Below, piece by piece: positions 23,501-32,843 of a DNA stretch of 64,000 bases. A program made the translations under genes and the position numbers. Within the stretch, counting starts at the first letter, position 1, and every line of letters starts with the position of its first letter. This DNA comes from Aplectana chamaeleonis (lineage: Eukaryota > Nematoda > Chromadorea > Rhabditida > Cosmocercidae), in contig JAPDOI010001315.1 of the NCBI GenBank assembly GCA_029168955.1, positions 62,001-126,000 of the forward strand, written 5' to 3'. The notes under the pieces were generated by a model. It was not told the origin of the DNA and searched no databases. It saw only the letters and a list, made by a program, of their open reading frames with translations.

Positions 23501-25460
23501 TGAAAAGCACTTTCGAAAACTTGTGTTCAATACAATATCTAAGCCTGGTTGAGATTCTCGACAAAGTTCGAGGTTTTAAAATTGCCACCCTCCCAGAATG
23601 ATGACACAAGTTAGGCAATGATTGAACCGCTTTTCGGGAAATTTTTCGAAAAGCTTTTTGTCCGAAAATTAATTATTTTCAGTTTGTCTACCTCCACTAC
23701 AGCAATAGGAATCCAGACACGTTTTTTTTTGGCACGATCAGCATGTTCTTAAAGAAGGAGTCTAGGCGGTGACAGGTGGAAGTTTTCCCTGGAAGCGGCA
23801 CTGCGTGTTAGAGGCGGATTACAATCGAATTTTCCTTTCCTCACCGAACAAATTTTTTTTTACTTTCTGAATTCATTCGTGTGGTATTTCTAAAAAGTCG
23901 TAGGTGAGAATCTGAAGATTTTCTGATGAGCCCTGAACACATAGCGCGGCCTCCCGTATTCATCTATACCTGGTGCAGCTTGAACTTATTTCCGCGAAAC
24001 ACTACTTCGAAGGCGCAGCTAAACATACTGCAAAATTTATGATACTGTCTTTTCGAATTTTCATGGCGCAAGGATTAGCTATCGTTGAATACCTCATACT
24101 GATTTGATGTGGTTTAATAATTATTAATTGTTGACTGAAACGTGAAAATGAGACAATCCATAACGTGACGGAAAAAGACGACTTTGGGCAGGTATGGTTG
24201 TGACACCTACGTCATTATTGCATAATGCGTCCTACAAACTTCCATTGCGACAGATGATTGTGGAACCCACGTAGAATGCTATGGTTAGTGGTTATTGGAA
24301 TGAGGTCGACATAGCTAAAGAACCGGCAAAGCCGGTATATGGTTTGGCGAAGCCAAACGAACGCTACACATGGTTAATAGGGGATGCCAGCGGCTAAGCC
24401 GGTATATCGTTTGGCGAAGCTTTCATTCTACACATTGTTGATGGAGAGAGGAAGACGAATTCTGTCTATCATTTAGTGAAACCAAAGGAGTGCAATACAT
24501 AGCCACTAACAAAGACCGCCATAAGCCGACCTATCGTTATCGATTTGTTTTATTATTGCCCTACTATATTTAGTCTCTTTAACGTGCCCTTTAGGTGTCG
24601 CGTTCTGCTGTTTTTCTTTTACATGGTTCTAACGTGTAATAAATCAAATAAAATCGTTCGGAGAAGCTTCAGGTTCATACGCTTCTTAACATGGTGAACG
24701 TAAAACAGGTTTCAACTTGCCTCAATATTCCAGAGCGAAACTTTAACAGGATATTTCCTCGGTGAGAATTTTGTGCCGATGGCAAACTATCAACGTGTAC
24801 AGGTTTCAACTCGTCTCAATATGCCGAACCGCGACGTTAACATGATATTTCCTGAGTGAGAATTTTGTGCCGGTGGCAAACTATCACCGTGTGTGTGACA
24901 CGACGTGGGCGGGTGAGCCAAAGGGTCGGCCACTTACATACTCTTCTTGAAGGGACCCAAAGCTTACGTTTTTGCTGAAAACAAATGGGCACCTTCTTTA
25001 TCGTGAGCACTGCCTTTAAGCCCTTTAAGCCCAGATTTCCGCGCTCAGCAGTATTGGGAGGTTCGGGTCACTACGGAGACGTTTTTGACAGCTGAGGCTT
25101 TGTAACCTTAGTGCTTGAGAGTAGGGTAAAAGAACAGCCTACCATATACGAACCCGAAATGTTTGCCTTATTCCAACGCCGCCTTCTTTGGATGTGAACA
25201 ACGAAGAATGCAACAAGGCAGAGTAGCTGTCCGGAGAACATGCATAGCCCCTGAAGATGACTGACAGATTCCACAGTGCAACATTGTCACTTGGCAGGAG
25301 GTTTATAGACTCGAACCTGTAGAAATGGATGATTGAACATTACGCCCTCTGCTTTTATGCTATCCGCCCATTTAGCAAAGATGGTATTTAACGAGCCGGT
25401 AACCACCATAAGGATGGAGATGGCTAATGCAAATGCTGACCCTCGGCTGCTTTCCGTCAT
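14519..25460 (-). CDS. slc35f6: SLC35F6-like drug/metabolite-family membrane transporter, complete, nine exons
   Basis: Coding exons on the minus strand: 25460-25317, 25250-25154, 21533-21369, 21135-20965, 20908-20798, 16692-16595, 15885-15812, 14841-14700 and 14632-14519. All junctions are GT/AG and the phases agree. They sum to 1116 bp, i.e. 371 residues plus TAG, about the length I recall for the human homologue. Exon 1 has the first helix and a TGSLNTIFAKWAD segment; exon 3 has FNPLIFLPPACLDILSSSLM and the ASSYQMLRG motif; exon 4 has VFTGLLSVGV and LGLVVVGITD; exon 5 has VAQIILAIQMVYEQK; exon 8 has VTKELSATTRMVLDSVRTLV. These match the SLC35F6 family in order. SLC35F6 proteins are ten-helix members of the drug/metabolite transporter superfamily, reported in lysosome or mitochondrion; substrate uncertain. 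The two largest introns (21534-25153 and 16693-20797) are filled with mobile elements. The start is the first ATG, two bases after an AG acceptor. No frame breaks were seen, so the gene is probably functional. Confidence 0.93.
14986..15658. mobile_element. TIR element in an SLC35F6-like intron, with nested GC-rich repeat
   Basis: GGCGCCAATCATACTCTTCAACG at 14986 is matched by the reverse complement of the stretch ending GTTGAGGAGTATGAATAGCGCC near 15658. The middle (15290-15600) is a 'CTGCAGAGTTGC' repeat copy. It lies wholly inside the intron 14842-15811. Confidence 0.6.
16046..16195. mobile_element. Imperfect palindrome with 'ATATTGATCACGCGG' centre, in an SLC35F6-like intron
   Basis: GGCGCGGCGAAGTGC and GCACTTCGCCGCGC arms around ATAATATTGATCACGCGGAC; related to 9025-9145. 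Confidence 0.65.
16730..16900. mobile_element. Diverged palindromic MITE, family A, in an SLC35F6-like intron
   Basis: Retains the CGCTGTTGCAGCACGC...GATAATCGTGCCGGGACC palindrome and GCATCGCAACAGCG, starting about 40 bp from the acceptor of the exon ending at 16692. Confidence 0.6.
17062..17255 (+). repeat. Two diverged tandem units starting GTGGCCGTCCCGGT
   Basis: GTGGCCGTCCCGGT at 17060 and 17161, followed in both by TG.GCAAT..GTT.CT.A and GACTGAG. Spacing about 100 bp. Confidence 0.55.
17549..20315 (+). mobile_element. RTE-like non-LTR retrotransposon, degraded, inside an SLC35F6-like intron
   Basis: The element starts abruptly within the apurinic endonuclease (about 17549), runs through RT and a decayed C-terminal segment ending near 20300 (PAPPAAS then stop), and finishes in a short GATGAGTGAGTGAAT tail, as expected of RTE-type elements. 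It lies in the intron 16693-20797 of the minus-strand transporter gene, in antisense orientation to that gene, so its own signals would not be read in the host transcript. Confidence 0.85.
17581..19958 (+). pseudogene. Endonuclease-reverse transcriptase of the RTE-like element, frameshifted
   Basis: The first open frame (17581 to about 18905) carries the APE endonuclease: YIYAPTEPSS, VIIVAGDFNARVG (catalytic Asn), LDYVLINSRF, and GPDCGSDHYLL (the SDH active site), then a basic linker and the start of RT (NGNASGVDNVTAEVIKAGG). Near 18903-18912, in a run of A, the frame shifts and RT continues in the second frame to 19958: VPIHKKGDARDCKNYRGISL, EEQAGFRPGRGCSDQIF, ITFIDFKSAFDCVHWPAL, VRQGDVILPLLFNIVVDA, FADDSAVF, YGLRINKEKTKVM, YLGSVV. 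A TGA at 19956-19958 then interrupts the frame just before a RLRWFGHV segment typical of this group, and further shifts follow. Wording is close to RTE-type ERT proteins; other APE-containing clades are possible. Confidence 0.88.
20640..20770. mobile_element. Diverged palindromic MITE, family A, in an SLC35F6-like intron
   Basis: GGTGATCGTGCTGTGACAAAG and ATTGTCTGCAACTGCGGACC match the family core. It lies just inside the donor side of the exon 20798-20908. Confidence 0.5.
21198..21312. mobile_element. MITE with 'GAGCGAATGGAC' TIRs, in an SLC35F6-like intron
   Basis: GTTGAGCGAATGGACGATAC faces TTGTCCATTCGCTCGACTAC. It makes up half of the 233-bp intron 21136-21368. Relatives at 28380-28497 and 62541-62655. 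Confidence 0.75.
22404..22496 (-). repeat. Inverted single copy of the 94-bp unit
   Basis: The reverse complement of 22404-22496 aligns with the 24705-24892 units across its length (shared ATTTGCCACCGGCACAAAA, TTCTCACTCAGGA, TTGAGGCAAGTT). Confidence 0.8.
22531..23022 (+). repeat. 500-bp dispersed repeat with TATA-like box and GC-rich hairpin (copy 2)
   Basis: Aligns with the reverse complement of 3083-3602. It starts ACATGTTTAGACAAAGATAT, has GGTATAAAAGAC at about 22566, a Ser/Arg-like GGAGCCGGACCTGGAAGGTGG segment, and a strong stem near 22736-22788 (CCACGGTTTGCAGTGGGG / CCCCACTGCGAACAGTGG). No convincing ORF. Confidence 0.8.
22960..23300. repeat. GC-rich 'CTGCAGAGTTGC / GACGCGGCGACAAAAATG' repeat
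   Basis: Shares GTCTGCAGAGTTGC, CCGGCGA.TGGTCGCCGAG and GACGCGGCAACAAAAATG with stretches at 13100-13600, 15290-15600 and 60600-60960. Inverted-repeat organisation suggests a MITE family. Confidence 0.6.
24590..24656 (+). mobile_element. Probable 3' tail fragment of a CR1-like LINE
   Basis: Sequence ending AATAAATCAAATAAAATC at about 24637-24655 closely resembles the 3' end of the CR1-like element at 10855-10906, including a run of T/C and ACATG upstream. Only the tail is recognisable. Confidence 0.45.
24705..24892 (+). repeat. Two tandem 94-bp units
   Basis: Units 24705-24798 and 24799-24892 both start ACAGGTTTCAAC and end GGCAAACTATCA.CGTGT, with roughly 85% identity by eye. A single inverted copy of the unit lies at about 22404-22496. 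Confidence 0.85.
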
Positions 25461-25480
25461 CTCTAAAATATTTGTGTGCT
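25461..25480 (-). promoter_or_regulatory. Probable spliced-leader trans-splice acceptor of the SLC35F6-like gene
   Basis: Read on the minus strand, an A/T-rich ATATTTTAG ends two bases before the ATG of exon 1 (25460-25458). A TTTTAG acceptor this close to a start codon, with no upstream coding exon in frame, is the usual picture for nematode SL trans-splicing. Inference only; no transcript is available. Confidence 0.5.
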
Positions 25481-26579
25481 ATGAAATATCAAACATGCCA
25501 GTCAGATAGCTGGTAAACCGCGGAGCAGCTTCGCGGGAAATGTGGCACGCGCGAAAAAGTCGGGGAACGCTGGAGTTCGCAATGAAAGCGTCGCAGCGCA
25601 CTGAATGATTGACACGGAAATAGCATGATCCATGCGCTTTTGGTGGAAAAAGTTGATTGAAACACTGCTATCAAAAGGAATGAAGAATAGGTATTCTGCA
25701 TGAATTAGCTTGTCAGCCCTAAAGCTTCACACATCGTCCGTGTTATTCAACTAGGAAGCCGCTTTCAGCTATTGGTTTAGAAATTATCCAATCGTAACCC
25801 CAGACAGTTTTGGCTTTCTGATCGAACGATGCGGACCATATAACAAGAATTTCTGTTAATATTTAGACGGGAGCAAACGTCATACAAAGTGAAGGAGAAG
25901 TTCAGAAACACATTGCTTGTTAGCAGCTTTATTGAATATTGAACGATCTCCATAGATAAAAATCTGCGACATTTTTATGAGTAGGCGAAACCACTACTGA
26001 TAACTCGGCAACGGACAAGTTTTCATAGTAATGAGTTTCTATGGACGAGATAAGAGCGTGACCAGAGATCACCTTAACACGAGGGTGATGTTTTAGAGGT
26101 CACATGAACATGACCAATCAAACAGCTGTTCTTGAGGCATAAAATAAGAATTCACTGGGGAACTACGTAGGTGCTTTTGATTCTTATGATCACCAGCGAT
26201 GGAGCGATGGGCTCAATGAAATGAACCCAGTGATGAGGATGTGTAGACGAAAAAGACACCGCTCGCCGCTGATTTTAGTCGAAATCGAGAGTTTACTACG
26301 CATACATAGATGCTCCAGCACCTACATGAATGCGCAATTTGCAGTTTTCTCGGATATTAAGTTGGCACAAAACCTATTTATAGCATATGGCACCGAGTTT
26401 GCGCCAACCTTCAATAGGGTACCCGAAGTATCACTAGGATTTATGCCGACTGTACAGTCCACAGCGACGGAAAAAGGCGGTGGTGCGATCGCGTACTTCC
26501 CCTGACAAAGGAAGGATAATTGCACGCCGTGACCATTCCAAATGGCATAAGCCTTCCTAGAATCAATTTTAGACTCCTA
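25481..26579. other. 5' flank of the SLC35F6-like gene
   Basis: Presumed promoter side of the transporter gene. No clear TATA box; no repeat with ends identified. Short frames only. Confidence 0.35.
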
Positions 26580-27066
26580 ATTCGAATTTTTACACTACAG
26601 CTGCGAAACGTCTCTTCGAACGGAGTTATAAGCGGTTTTAGCGGTTCAGAATGTGTAATCCATGAGTCTTCGACGCCTCCTGAGATTCACCGATGTGATT
26701 TCTACACCAGGAATCATCCCATAGTCATCTGGTGTAGAATCCTAATCTCTGCTGCAGAAATCACATGCGTGAATCTTACGAGGCGACGAAGACTCATGGA
26801 TTACACGTTATGATTCGTCTACGAGTGGAGCGATAAAAACGCATATGCAGTTCATTTACGCAATGGCGTTCAGTCCGCAAAGCTCCTCGGCTAAAGGAGG
26901 CGAAACCCGCCCGGCTGATTCGACATACCTGTCTGAGGATTCTCGAAACCGCACCGCAACATGCTTTCGCAATCAGCTTGCACTTTGCGGACTGAACGCG
27001 ATTGCGTAGATCAAGTGAAACTCCGTTCAGAGAAACGTTTCGCAGCTGCAATCTGAAAATTCAATT
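26580..27066. mobile_element. Three-stem inverted-repeat element (outer TIR plus two hairpins)
   Basis: Outer arms: CAGCTGCGAAACGTCTCT at about 26598 and AGAGAAACGTTTCGCAGCTG at about 27028. Between them are two separate hairpins, 26653-26806 (GTGTAATCCATGAGTCTTCG and its complement at the end) and 26858-27008 (TACGCAATGGCGTTCAGTCC and complement). A single strand would fold as a three-way junction. No ORF is credible. Confidence 0.8.
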
Positions 27067-29700
27067 TCTACGTCGAAAGTTGAACCTATAAAGCTTATTT
27101 CATTTGGAATTGCCACGGCACGTAATGATCCTTCGCTTGCAAGCACACTGTACCCATGACTTGCACGGCTCCAACTTGCGATTAATCGATATGAAACAGG
27201 TGAGAATTTTCTCTGTTTTATGGTTTTTTTTCTGTTTACTCCACATTCTCGTATTAATTCTACTTCGAAGGAAGAAACCCTACGTTTTCTTACGTTTTCG
27301 GTGTTTTCCCCCGAAATTCAAGAGCAAAGTAGAAACTAGCCGTCGATCATGGGGCAACGTCCACGGAAGCTTACTCGAGCACTACACATTGGATCCGACT
27401 CATTTCGGAGAATTGCAGAAACTGTTTTTCTCTTTACCGCCAACCTAATGCGACAAGAAAAGATTTTTTACCAATCGGAACTCATCATAACATTCATTCG
27501 AGGATGAAATCGCCATCGACTTCATATTAGTGTTCGTAGAATCAAAGTTATTTGAAATGATCCGGATATCCGAAAAAAAGGATATTTTAGGATATCTTGT
27601 CACAGAATCTCCTAGTTTCTCGAAAGTTTAGATCATTCTGCCTTTTTAGTCCAGATACATCTAAACGTAAACCTTTCAGTTTAGGGTAAAGCAGAAAAGA
27701 GCGATCTTTGAAATTATTCGCAATGAGTCGGATCCAGTGTATACCGAGCACCTAGCTGAAGGCGAAATTAGGTTTTTTTTCTAGATTTTAGGTAAAAAAA
27801 GCACTGGTAACGTTCAGAAACGTTACGTTTTTCCCTAGACACACAGTTTTGATTCATCAAGGGTCTTTGCTACAGACAGACACAGGATAAATGAAAGAGG
27901 CAGAAAAAAGCTCTAATCCAAAAAAATTATCTATATCGATTAATCGCAAAGTTGGAACCGAGCCAGCCATGAATGGCTACAGCATGCGTAGTGAAAGTAC
28001 GCAGCCGCACCACCGCCTTTTTCCGTTGCCGTGGACTGGAGTTTTTCGATCTCCGGGACATGTGCAGTTGCGGAAGGTGGAGAGCTACGAACTCTTTACA
28101 ATAACGAAGATGCATGCACTGGGTGCTCGACGAGACATTTTAACGCTTTATCCGGGTTGCCCTGGTCTGAATCCAGATTTGGTTCTGCCAACCAAAATAT
28201 ATTAGGTCTGCTTGTTTGAAGGACTACGGTTGGCCGAAATGTGTGATGCAAACAAGCTTTTAGTCGGAACTGATCGCGCTGAGTTTGCTTTTTGTAGTTT
28301 GCGTTGGCTCAAAATGCATAACTAAGAAGGAAGCAAAACGGTCAGTGAAATCCGTGCCGATATTACAGTCACCGTATCGTAGTCAGTCTAGTGAATGGAC
28401 CAGGCGCGATCATTTCGGCTGGCCGTGTGGCGTTGGTGGCATCACCGATCAACTGGGTTCTGATCGCGCAATGGTGCATTTGCTAGACTCTATTGAACAC
28501 TTGGAATCTACCTACATAGTCTATCGTAAAATTCTCAGAATTGCGGGAAAGACTGTACTGTCATGATCAGAAGACTTGACTGACATTTGAGCGAAAAACT
28601 CGGGTCCTCGTCGCGAAAAAAAGACACTTCGCAGGATAGAACTATGGAACTTTTGATCGAAAAATAGCAGCTTTCACCTCTAAATATTGGCATTGAGGAT
28701 TTCCTCATAAAGAAGGTCGAGTGCGCTCATAACTTTCATGCCTCTCACCATTATTGGAAATAAGGAGGTTCCTAACTTTGCTATTTGCAGTGGCATCTGA
28801 AAAGTATTCACATAGAAAGTTTGAGGTCAAGGTAGTAGGTCAGAAGGCTCGCTTATCAAACCGTTCCAATCTGAACTTCGACACTGGCCTCGCATCATCA
28901 TGCAGGCGCCATAACTTTTTTTCTGGTCACTGAGAGCTCCTTCCAGTTGATTGATATGAGCTAGAGCAGATGTGGTATGCTCTATCGGACTGCAATTCGG
29001 CATAGAAGTGTCGCTTAAAAACCAGTTTTCGTATGTTCGCGTGCTTAACGGTGCTGAGTGCAGAAGAAGCAAGCCTTTACGACCCTCATTTTTCATTCAA
29101 CGTCCAATTCGTTTGGATTTTGGATGCACATGTCTTTTCTTTGAAAATTATTGTCACAGATCAGCTTATTTTATCTTTTGCAACACCGCTGTTTTTTCTC
29201 TCTACTCAATTGTAAGCCTGAATTCCGACTTCGCTATTGAGGATGCTCTTTTTATAAGTTGGGAGAGAAAGATCCATCGCGTCATGCGAAGAGGTGTGCT
29301 TGAAATCCTTGACTGTTGAAGCAAGTTATAAGCCGCATGCAAGTCACAGTGATCAATCTGTTCGTTCATAGTGCATAGTCGAGCTAGCTTTTCCAGTAAA
29401 CAGCTGCTGGCTAAGATAATATTGGTTTTGTTTCACAGCAAGCCATCAGTCACGCTCTCGCTTGTACTCAACACGAGTAAAAGTCGTCCAATCCCTCGGC
29501 ACAGAGCCCTACTCCATCACCTTCTCTTGCAATACAAGACTTTTTGGCTGGTCATTTGTGCAATACGTTTGGCTTGTAGCAGTTAATGTTTGTCTGACCT
29601 TATGCCTGCCCTTCTAATGCTACCACCTCCCGCACTATTTTCTGAACTCGGAGTTTCACTAGAGTGTGCAAATCAGTTCCAATTTCACTTTGTCGTCCCT
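27067..29700. other. Mostly unassigned DNA
   Basis: Contains the MITE at 28380-28497. CATTGGATCCGACTCATTTC at 27388 and its inverse near 27727 suggest another decayed palindromic element at about 27270-27830. No gene recognised. Confidence 0.35.
28380..28497. mobile_element. MITE with 'TCTAGNGAATGGAC' TIRs
   Basis: AGTCTAGTGAATGGACCAGG and GTGCATTTGCTAGACT, with GGCGCGATCATTTCGG and CTGATCGCGC inside. Confidence 0.6.
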
Positions 29701-30192
29701 AAAGGCATTGTTCACGATAAACTTCATCCTCGAATTATCCATGTCAAGCGCTTCTCGTGGCTCTCAGAAGCAGGACAGTGTCGATGAAACGGGACGAGAA
29801 GCTACCCAGGAGCCGCAAAACGGCTTATTAAAGTGGGCAAACCCCCCGCTTTGGGCAAGTCCGGCCCCTTTCCACCCCTCGACGTGAACAATGGAACACT
29901 CGAGATCGTGAGATGAGCGATGGTTTCCGATCAAAAGCCCCGTTCTTCCCTTTCTTCCCTTCATTCTCAGCTTCCCTCTTTACTCAGGTCATTGACTGCG
30001 AAAGACCGAAGTTACAAGCCTCGGACAACTCGTCCACCATGCATCCCTAACTCAATTTTTGAGGGACCATTAATCCATTTCCAGAAGTTCTTGTACGATC
30101 CCGGCTACATCATTGGAATCAGGATGGGACCGTTCTCAAGATAGCCAAAAAGAAACAGAAAAAGAGTTTTTTTATCATGAACACTGCCCTTA
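29701..30192. mobile_element. 'AAGGCAGTGTTCACGATAA' TIR element, subfamily b
   Basis: AAAGGCATTGTTCACGATAA at 29701 and TTATCATGAACACTGCCCTT at the right end. Core shares ACAAGCCTCGGACAACTCGT with 36224-36717, 37303-37794, 44448-44947, 48058-48490 and 58318-58806. Confidence 0.8.
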
Positions 30193-30540
30193 ACCAATAG
30201 GTTCTTCAAGTGGGCGCGGATGTTTTCTTTACGATGCTACTCTTTTGTTTACCTTATGTTCTACCTAATTACTTCCCCTAATGCTCATGAATAATTCTAT
30301 CCGATGTTGTTATGTTGGCAGTTGCCTTAGGTGGGTTACACTCTCTTGTTTACGGTTATATCTTCAGCGTTCCTTTGCGCCCATTGCTTTAGTCGAGGTT
30401 AGATTAACATGAAGAAGTGCTCAGGAATTGCAATGTTAGAAAGTTCTGAAAGTGATGCTCTTATGCTATCTATGTGCTGGTACGCTATGCTTACCTTGAT
30501 CTAGCAGTCATGGACACACGCTTACGACCCTTCCTGTGAT

Positions 30541-30735
30541 ATACTATCGTTCTCAGAGCCAAATTCCAGTCCGCAATTGAGGACTACGGCTCATGCGACA
30601 CGTTACAATCGTGCTAGGGGAAAGGTGAATCGTGCTGGGATCAAATGGTCCCAGCACGATTATCATGTGTCGCATGATGCAATAGCCGTAGTCCGCGAAT
30701 GCGGACCGGGATTCGTCCACAAGAGCGACAGTATC
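30541..30735. mobile_element. Palindromic MITE, family A
   Basis: ATACTATCGTTCTCAGAGCC to AAGAGCGACAGTATCG, with ATCGTGCTGGGATCAAATGG then TCCCAGCACGATTATC at the centre. Flanking TAT may be the target duplication. Confidence 0.8.
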
Positions 30736-31446
30736 GAATACGTTTTGTGCTATTGCTCAGAACTTTTGAAACACCATACGAACAGCATAAAATACCCTGT
30801 ACATGCTTCCGACGGGTTATTTCGGCGTGCGCAGCTCACGATCATGCTTCGACCGCTGCTTCCCCAGAAAGTCGATGAGCGATGCAATACAAGCGAGCGA
30901 ACATACTTCGGTCACGCTTTAAACATATTACAGGAGGGTCCAGCTAGCATTTCGAAAATGATCGTCTGCTCCCTGTTATCGATTTGGTGCGGAACGCACA
31001 ACGGTTTTCTCTCACCTGTTCATGGTGTGCTCGTTTTTCCTAATCCTGGTATCCATTCAGTTTTGTTCCGTTGTGTTGTGTTACTGTTTTAAACGTCACA
31101 GGAACACTGTATCTTGTGATACACAGTAATCTACAAAGTCATTTGGTCGTCGTTTATTTCTGACAAATATTTTCGCGAAATGTAATCATTTTCCGTCTTT
31201 ATATACTCTGTTCACTTTTCGAAGAGGTCAAATTGACAAGTCATCGTTCTCCAAAAATTTCGAATAGTGAGGAGTGGAGAATGCAGCTTCAAAAACTGAT
31301 GCTTTTGCCCAAGCTCTTATTGATGTGATTCCTGCTGTTATAGTCCATATGGTCTAGACACGACAAATGTATAGCCTCTCTAACTCATATGAGTCCTGGC
31401 GGAGCACGCATCGGAGCAATCGATCATGACCGGATATAACAGTGGC
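30736..31446. other. No gene recognised
   Basis: One open frame continues out of the MITE at 30541-30735 to about 31090 but has no family resemblance. Confidence 0.35.
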
Positions 31447-31797
31447 ACGGAGAGTTAGACAAAACTCTGAATCTCATCGGTCAACGCTAGCAGTGCGATG
31501 GTTACTTCCATCTACGGTGAGAAAGCAGAGGCGAAACGAAAATTTTAGGGGTTGTCAAAGGCCCTCTATCGAGTGAATCCTTTTCCACAGTTTTTTATCT
31601 AGTTTTGCGAAAAATCAATAAAATCGATAATTCCAGAAAATCGATAAAATTCCACGGCAGTGATTTCTATTGATAGAGGATTCTCAAACACTCATAACTG
31701 TGAAGTTTGACCACTGATTTTCTTCGATAAAGTGAAATACCATCACACTGACAGCGTTGACCGATGAGATTCAGAGGTTTGTGAGAGTTAGGCATGA
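31447..31797. mobile_element. TIR element with 'AACTCTGAATCTCATCGGTC' ends
   Basis: AACTCTGAATCTCATCGGTC at 31464 is inverted at about 31757-31782 (GACCGATGAGATTCAGAGGT). Two short complementary CCCTCTATCG and TGATAGAGGA blocks lie inside. Confidence 0.75.
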
Positions 31798-32128
31798 TAA
31801 TCCCAATAGGCCATACTTCGACCGGCTCAAAATGAGAAAGACAGGCTATATATCGAGCGAGCGGATTGAAAAAAAAAGATATACAGGATCGAGCAAATTT
31901 TTTGCAAAGGCAGCAGTTCGCTTCGCTTTTTGCGCTCCGATGCGCCTCTTCGGCGCAACCTGTTTCAGTTTTGATGCCATTTTCCAACTGCTCCCAACGA
32001 GTTCCATACATTCGTGCTACAAAGCATTCGAATCATCTCCGGAAATTTTTCAAAAATTGCACATTTCTACCTCGGAATGGCTCCCTATGAAGTGAACAGA
32101 CGGTCATCATATCGAATATTCGTCATGT

Positions 32129-32554
32129 TTCAAAGGCAGTGCTCACGATAAATCTCGCTTCCAATATCTCCACGATTTACAGAGGGTCTTGTGCCCTATA
32201 TAGCAAAGCACGCTTGAAAAGGACGCGAAAGTCGCGTTTTTGAGCCAAGCATGGAGGAATCGACCGCTATGTAAGGATGATACCATTCAATGCAATGAAG
32301 CGATCAGCTCACTTATGAGCACTTCCTTCACTTGATCATTCCTATAATCTGAGTCTTCATTTGTTCATATCGAGTGGGCGGATCTGGGGCACCAGGCGTG
32401 TCTGGGGCACCAAAACGCTCGTTTGCAGCCGTTATTTTGCCGCTCCTGGATCGTCTTCTACCGTTCTTTCAACACTGGGAGCCTAGGGTCCTTCTCGCCT
32501 ATCATTTCACTGCGGAAAGTGACCGATGATGATCATAGTGAACGCTGCCTTTAA
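32129..32554. mobile_element. 'AAGGCAGTGTTCACGATAA' TIR element
   Basis: CAAAGGCAGTGCTCACGATA at 32132 faces ATAGTGAACGCTGCCTTTAA ending 32554. Inner part is not obviously subfamily a or b. Confidence 0.6.
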
Positions 32555-32650
32555 CCGCAAATCTGCCAACAAAATACCGGAGTCTAAGAGACTTTTTTGA
32601 AATACCATTGCATTCGCCTCCCTGAAAGGAACACAAAAAGTCTTTTGAAG

Positions 32651-32843
32651 GCGCTATGTGGAATGGGGGGGGGGCACTGTGGCGCGATGCACTTCGCCAC
32701 ACCCATTTAACCGTGCCGCACTAAATTTGACCACGTACCCGGGGTATCCGTCCCCTCCCATAACCAAGAGAGTCATTGCGGCACGGAAAAATGGGCGTGG
32801 CCAAGTGCGATGCAGCAGTGCTCCCCCCATCCCACATAGCACC
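32651..32843. mobile_element. Long hairpin element inserted in an older repeat
   Basis: GCGCTATGTGGAATGGGGGG and CCCCCCATCCCACATAGCAC are the ends; arms pair for most of 90 bp. The flanks (32600-32650 and 32844-32900) match a continuous block at 11150-11250. Confidence 0.8.

Larger units (their letters stand above)
22040..25019. mobile_element. Possible 3-kb composite DNA element with 'TTAAAGGCAG..' TIRs
   Basis: TTAAAGGCAGCGCTAACGAT at 22040 faces TATCGTGAGCACTGCCTTTAA at 24999-25019, the TIR seen on many short elements here. Inside are the inverted 94-bp units, a 500-bp hairpin repeat, a GC-rich repeat and a LINE tail. No transposase frame is visible, so it could be one large non-autonomous element or two unrelated ends. 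Confidence 0.35.

Noticed and set aside
24705..24892. Regular repeat units considered as a CRISPR-like array
   Set aside because: Only two 94-bp tandem units without spacers, in a eukaryotic intron.
30577..31092. 171-codon open frame
   Set aside because: It starts inside a family A MITE and continues into unique sequence with no recognisable protein features.
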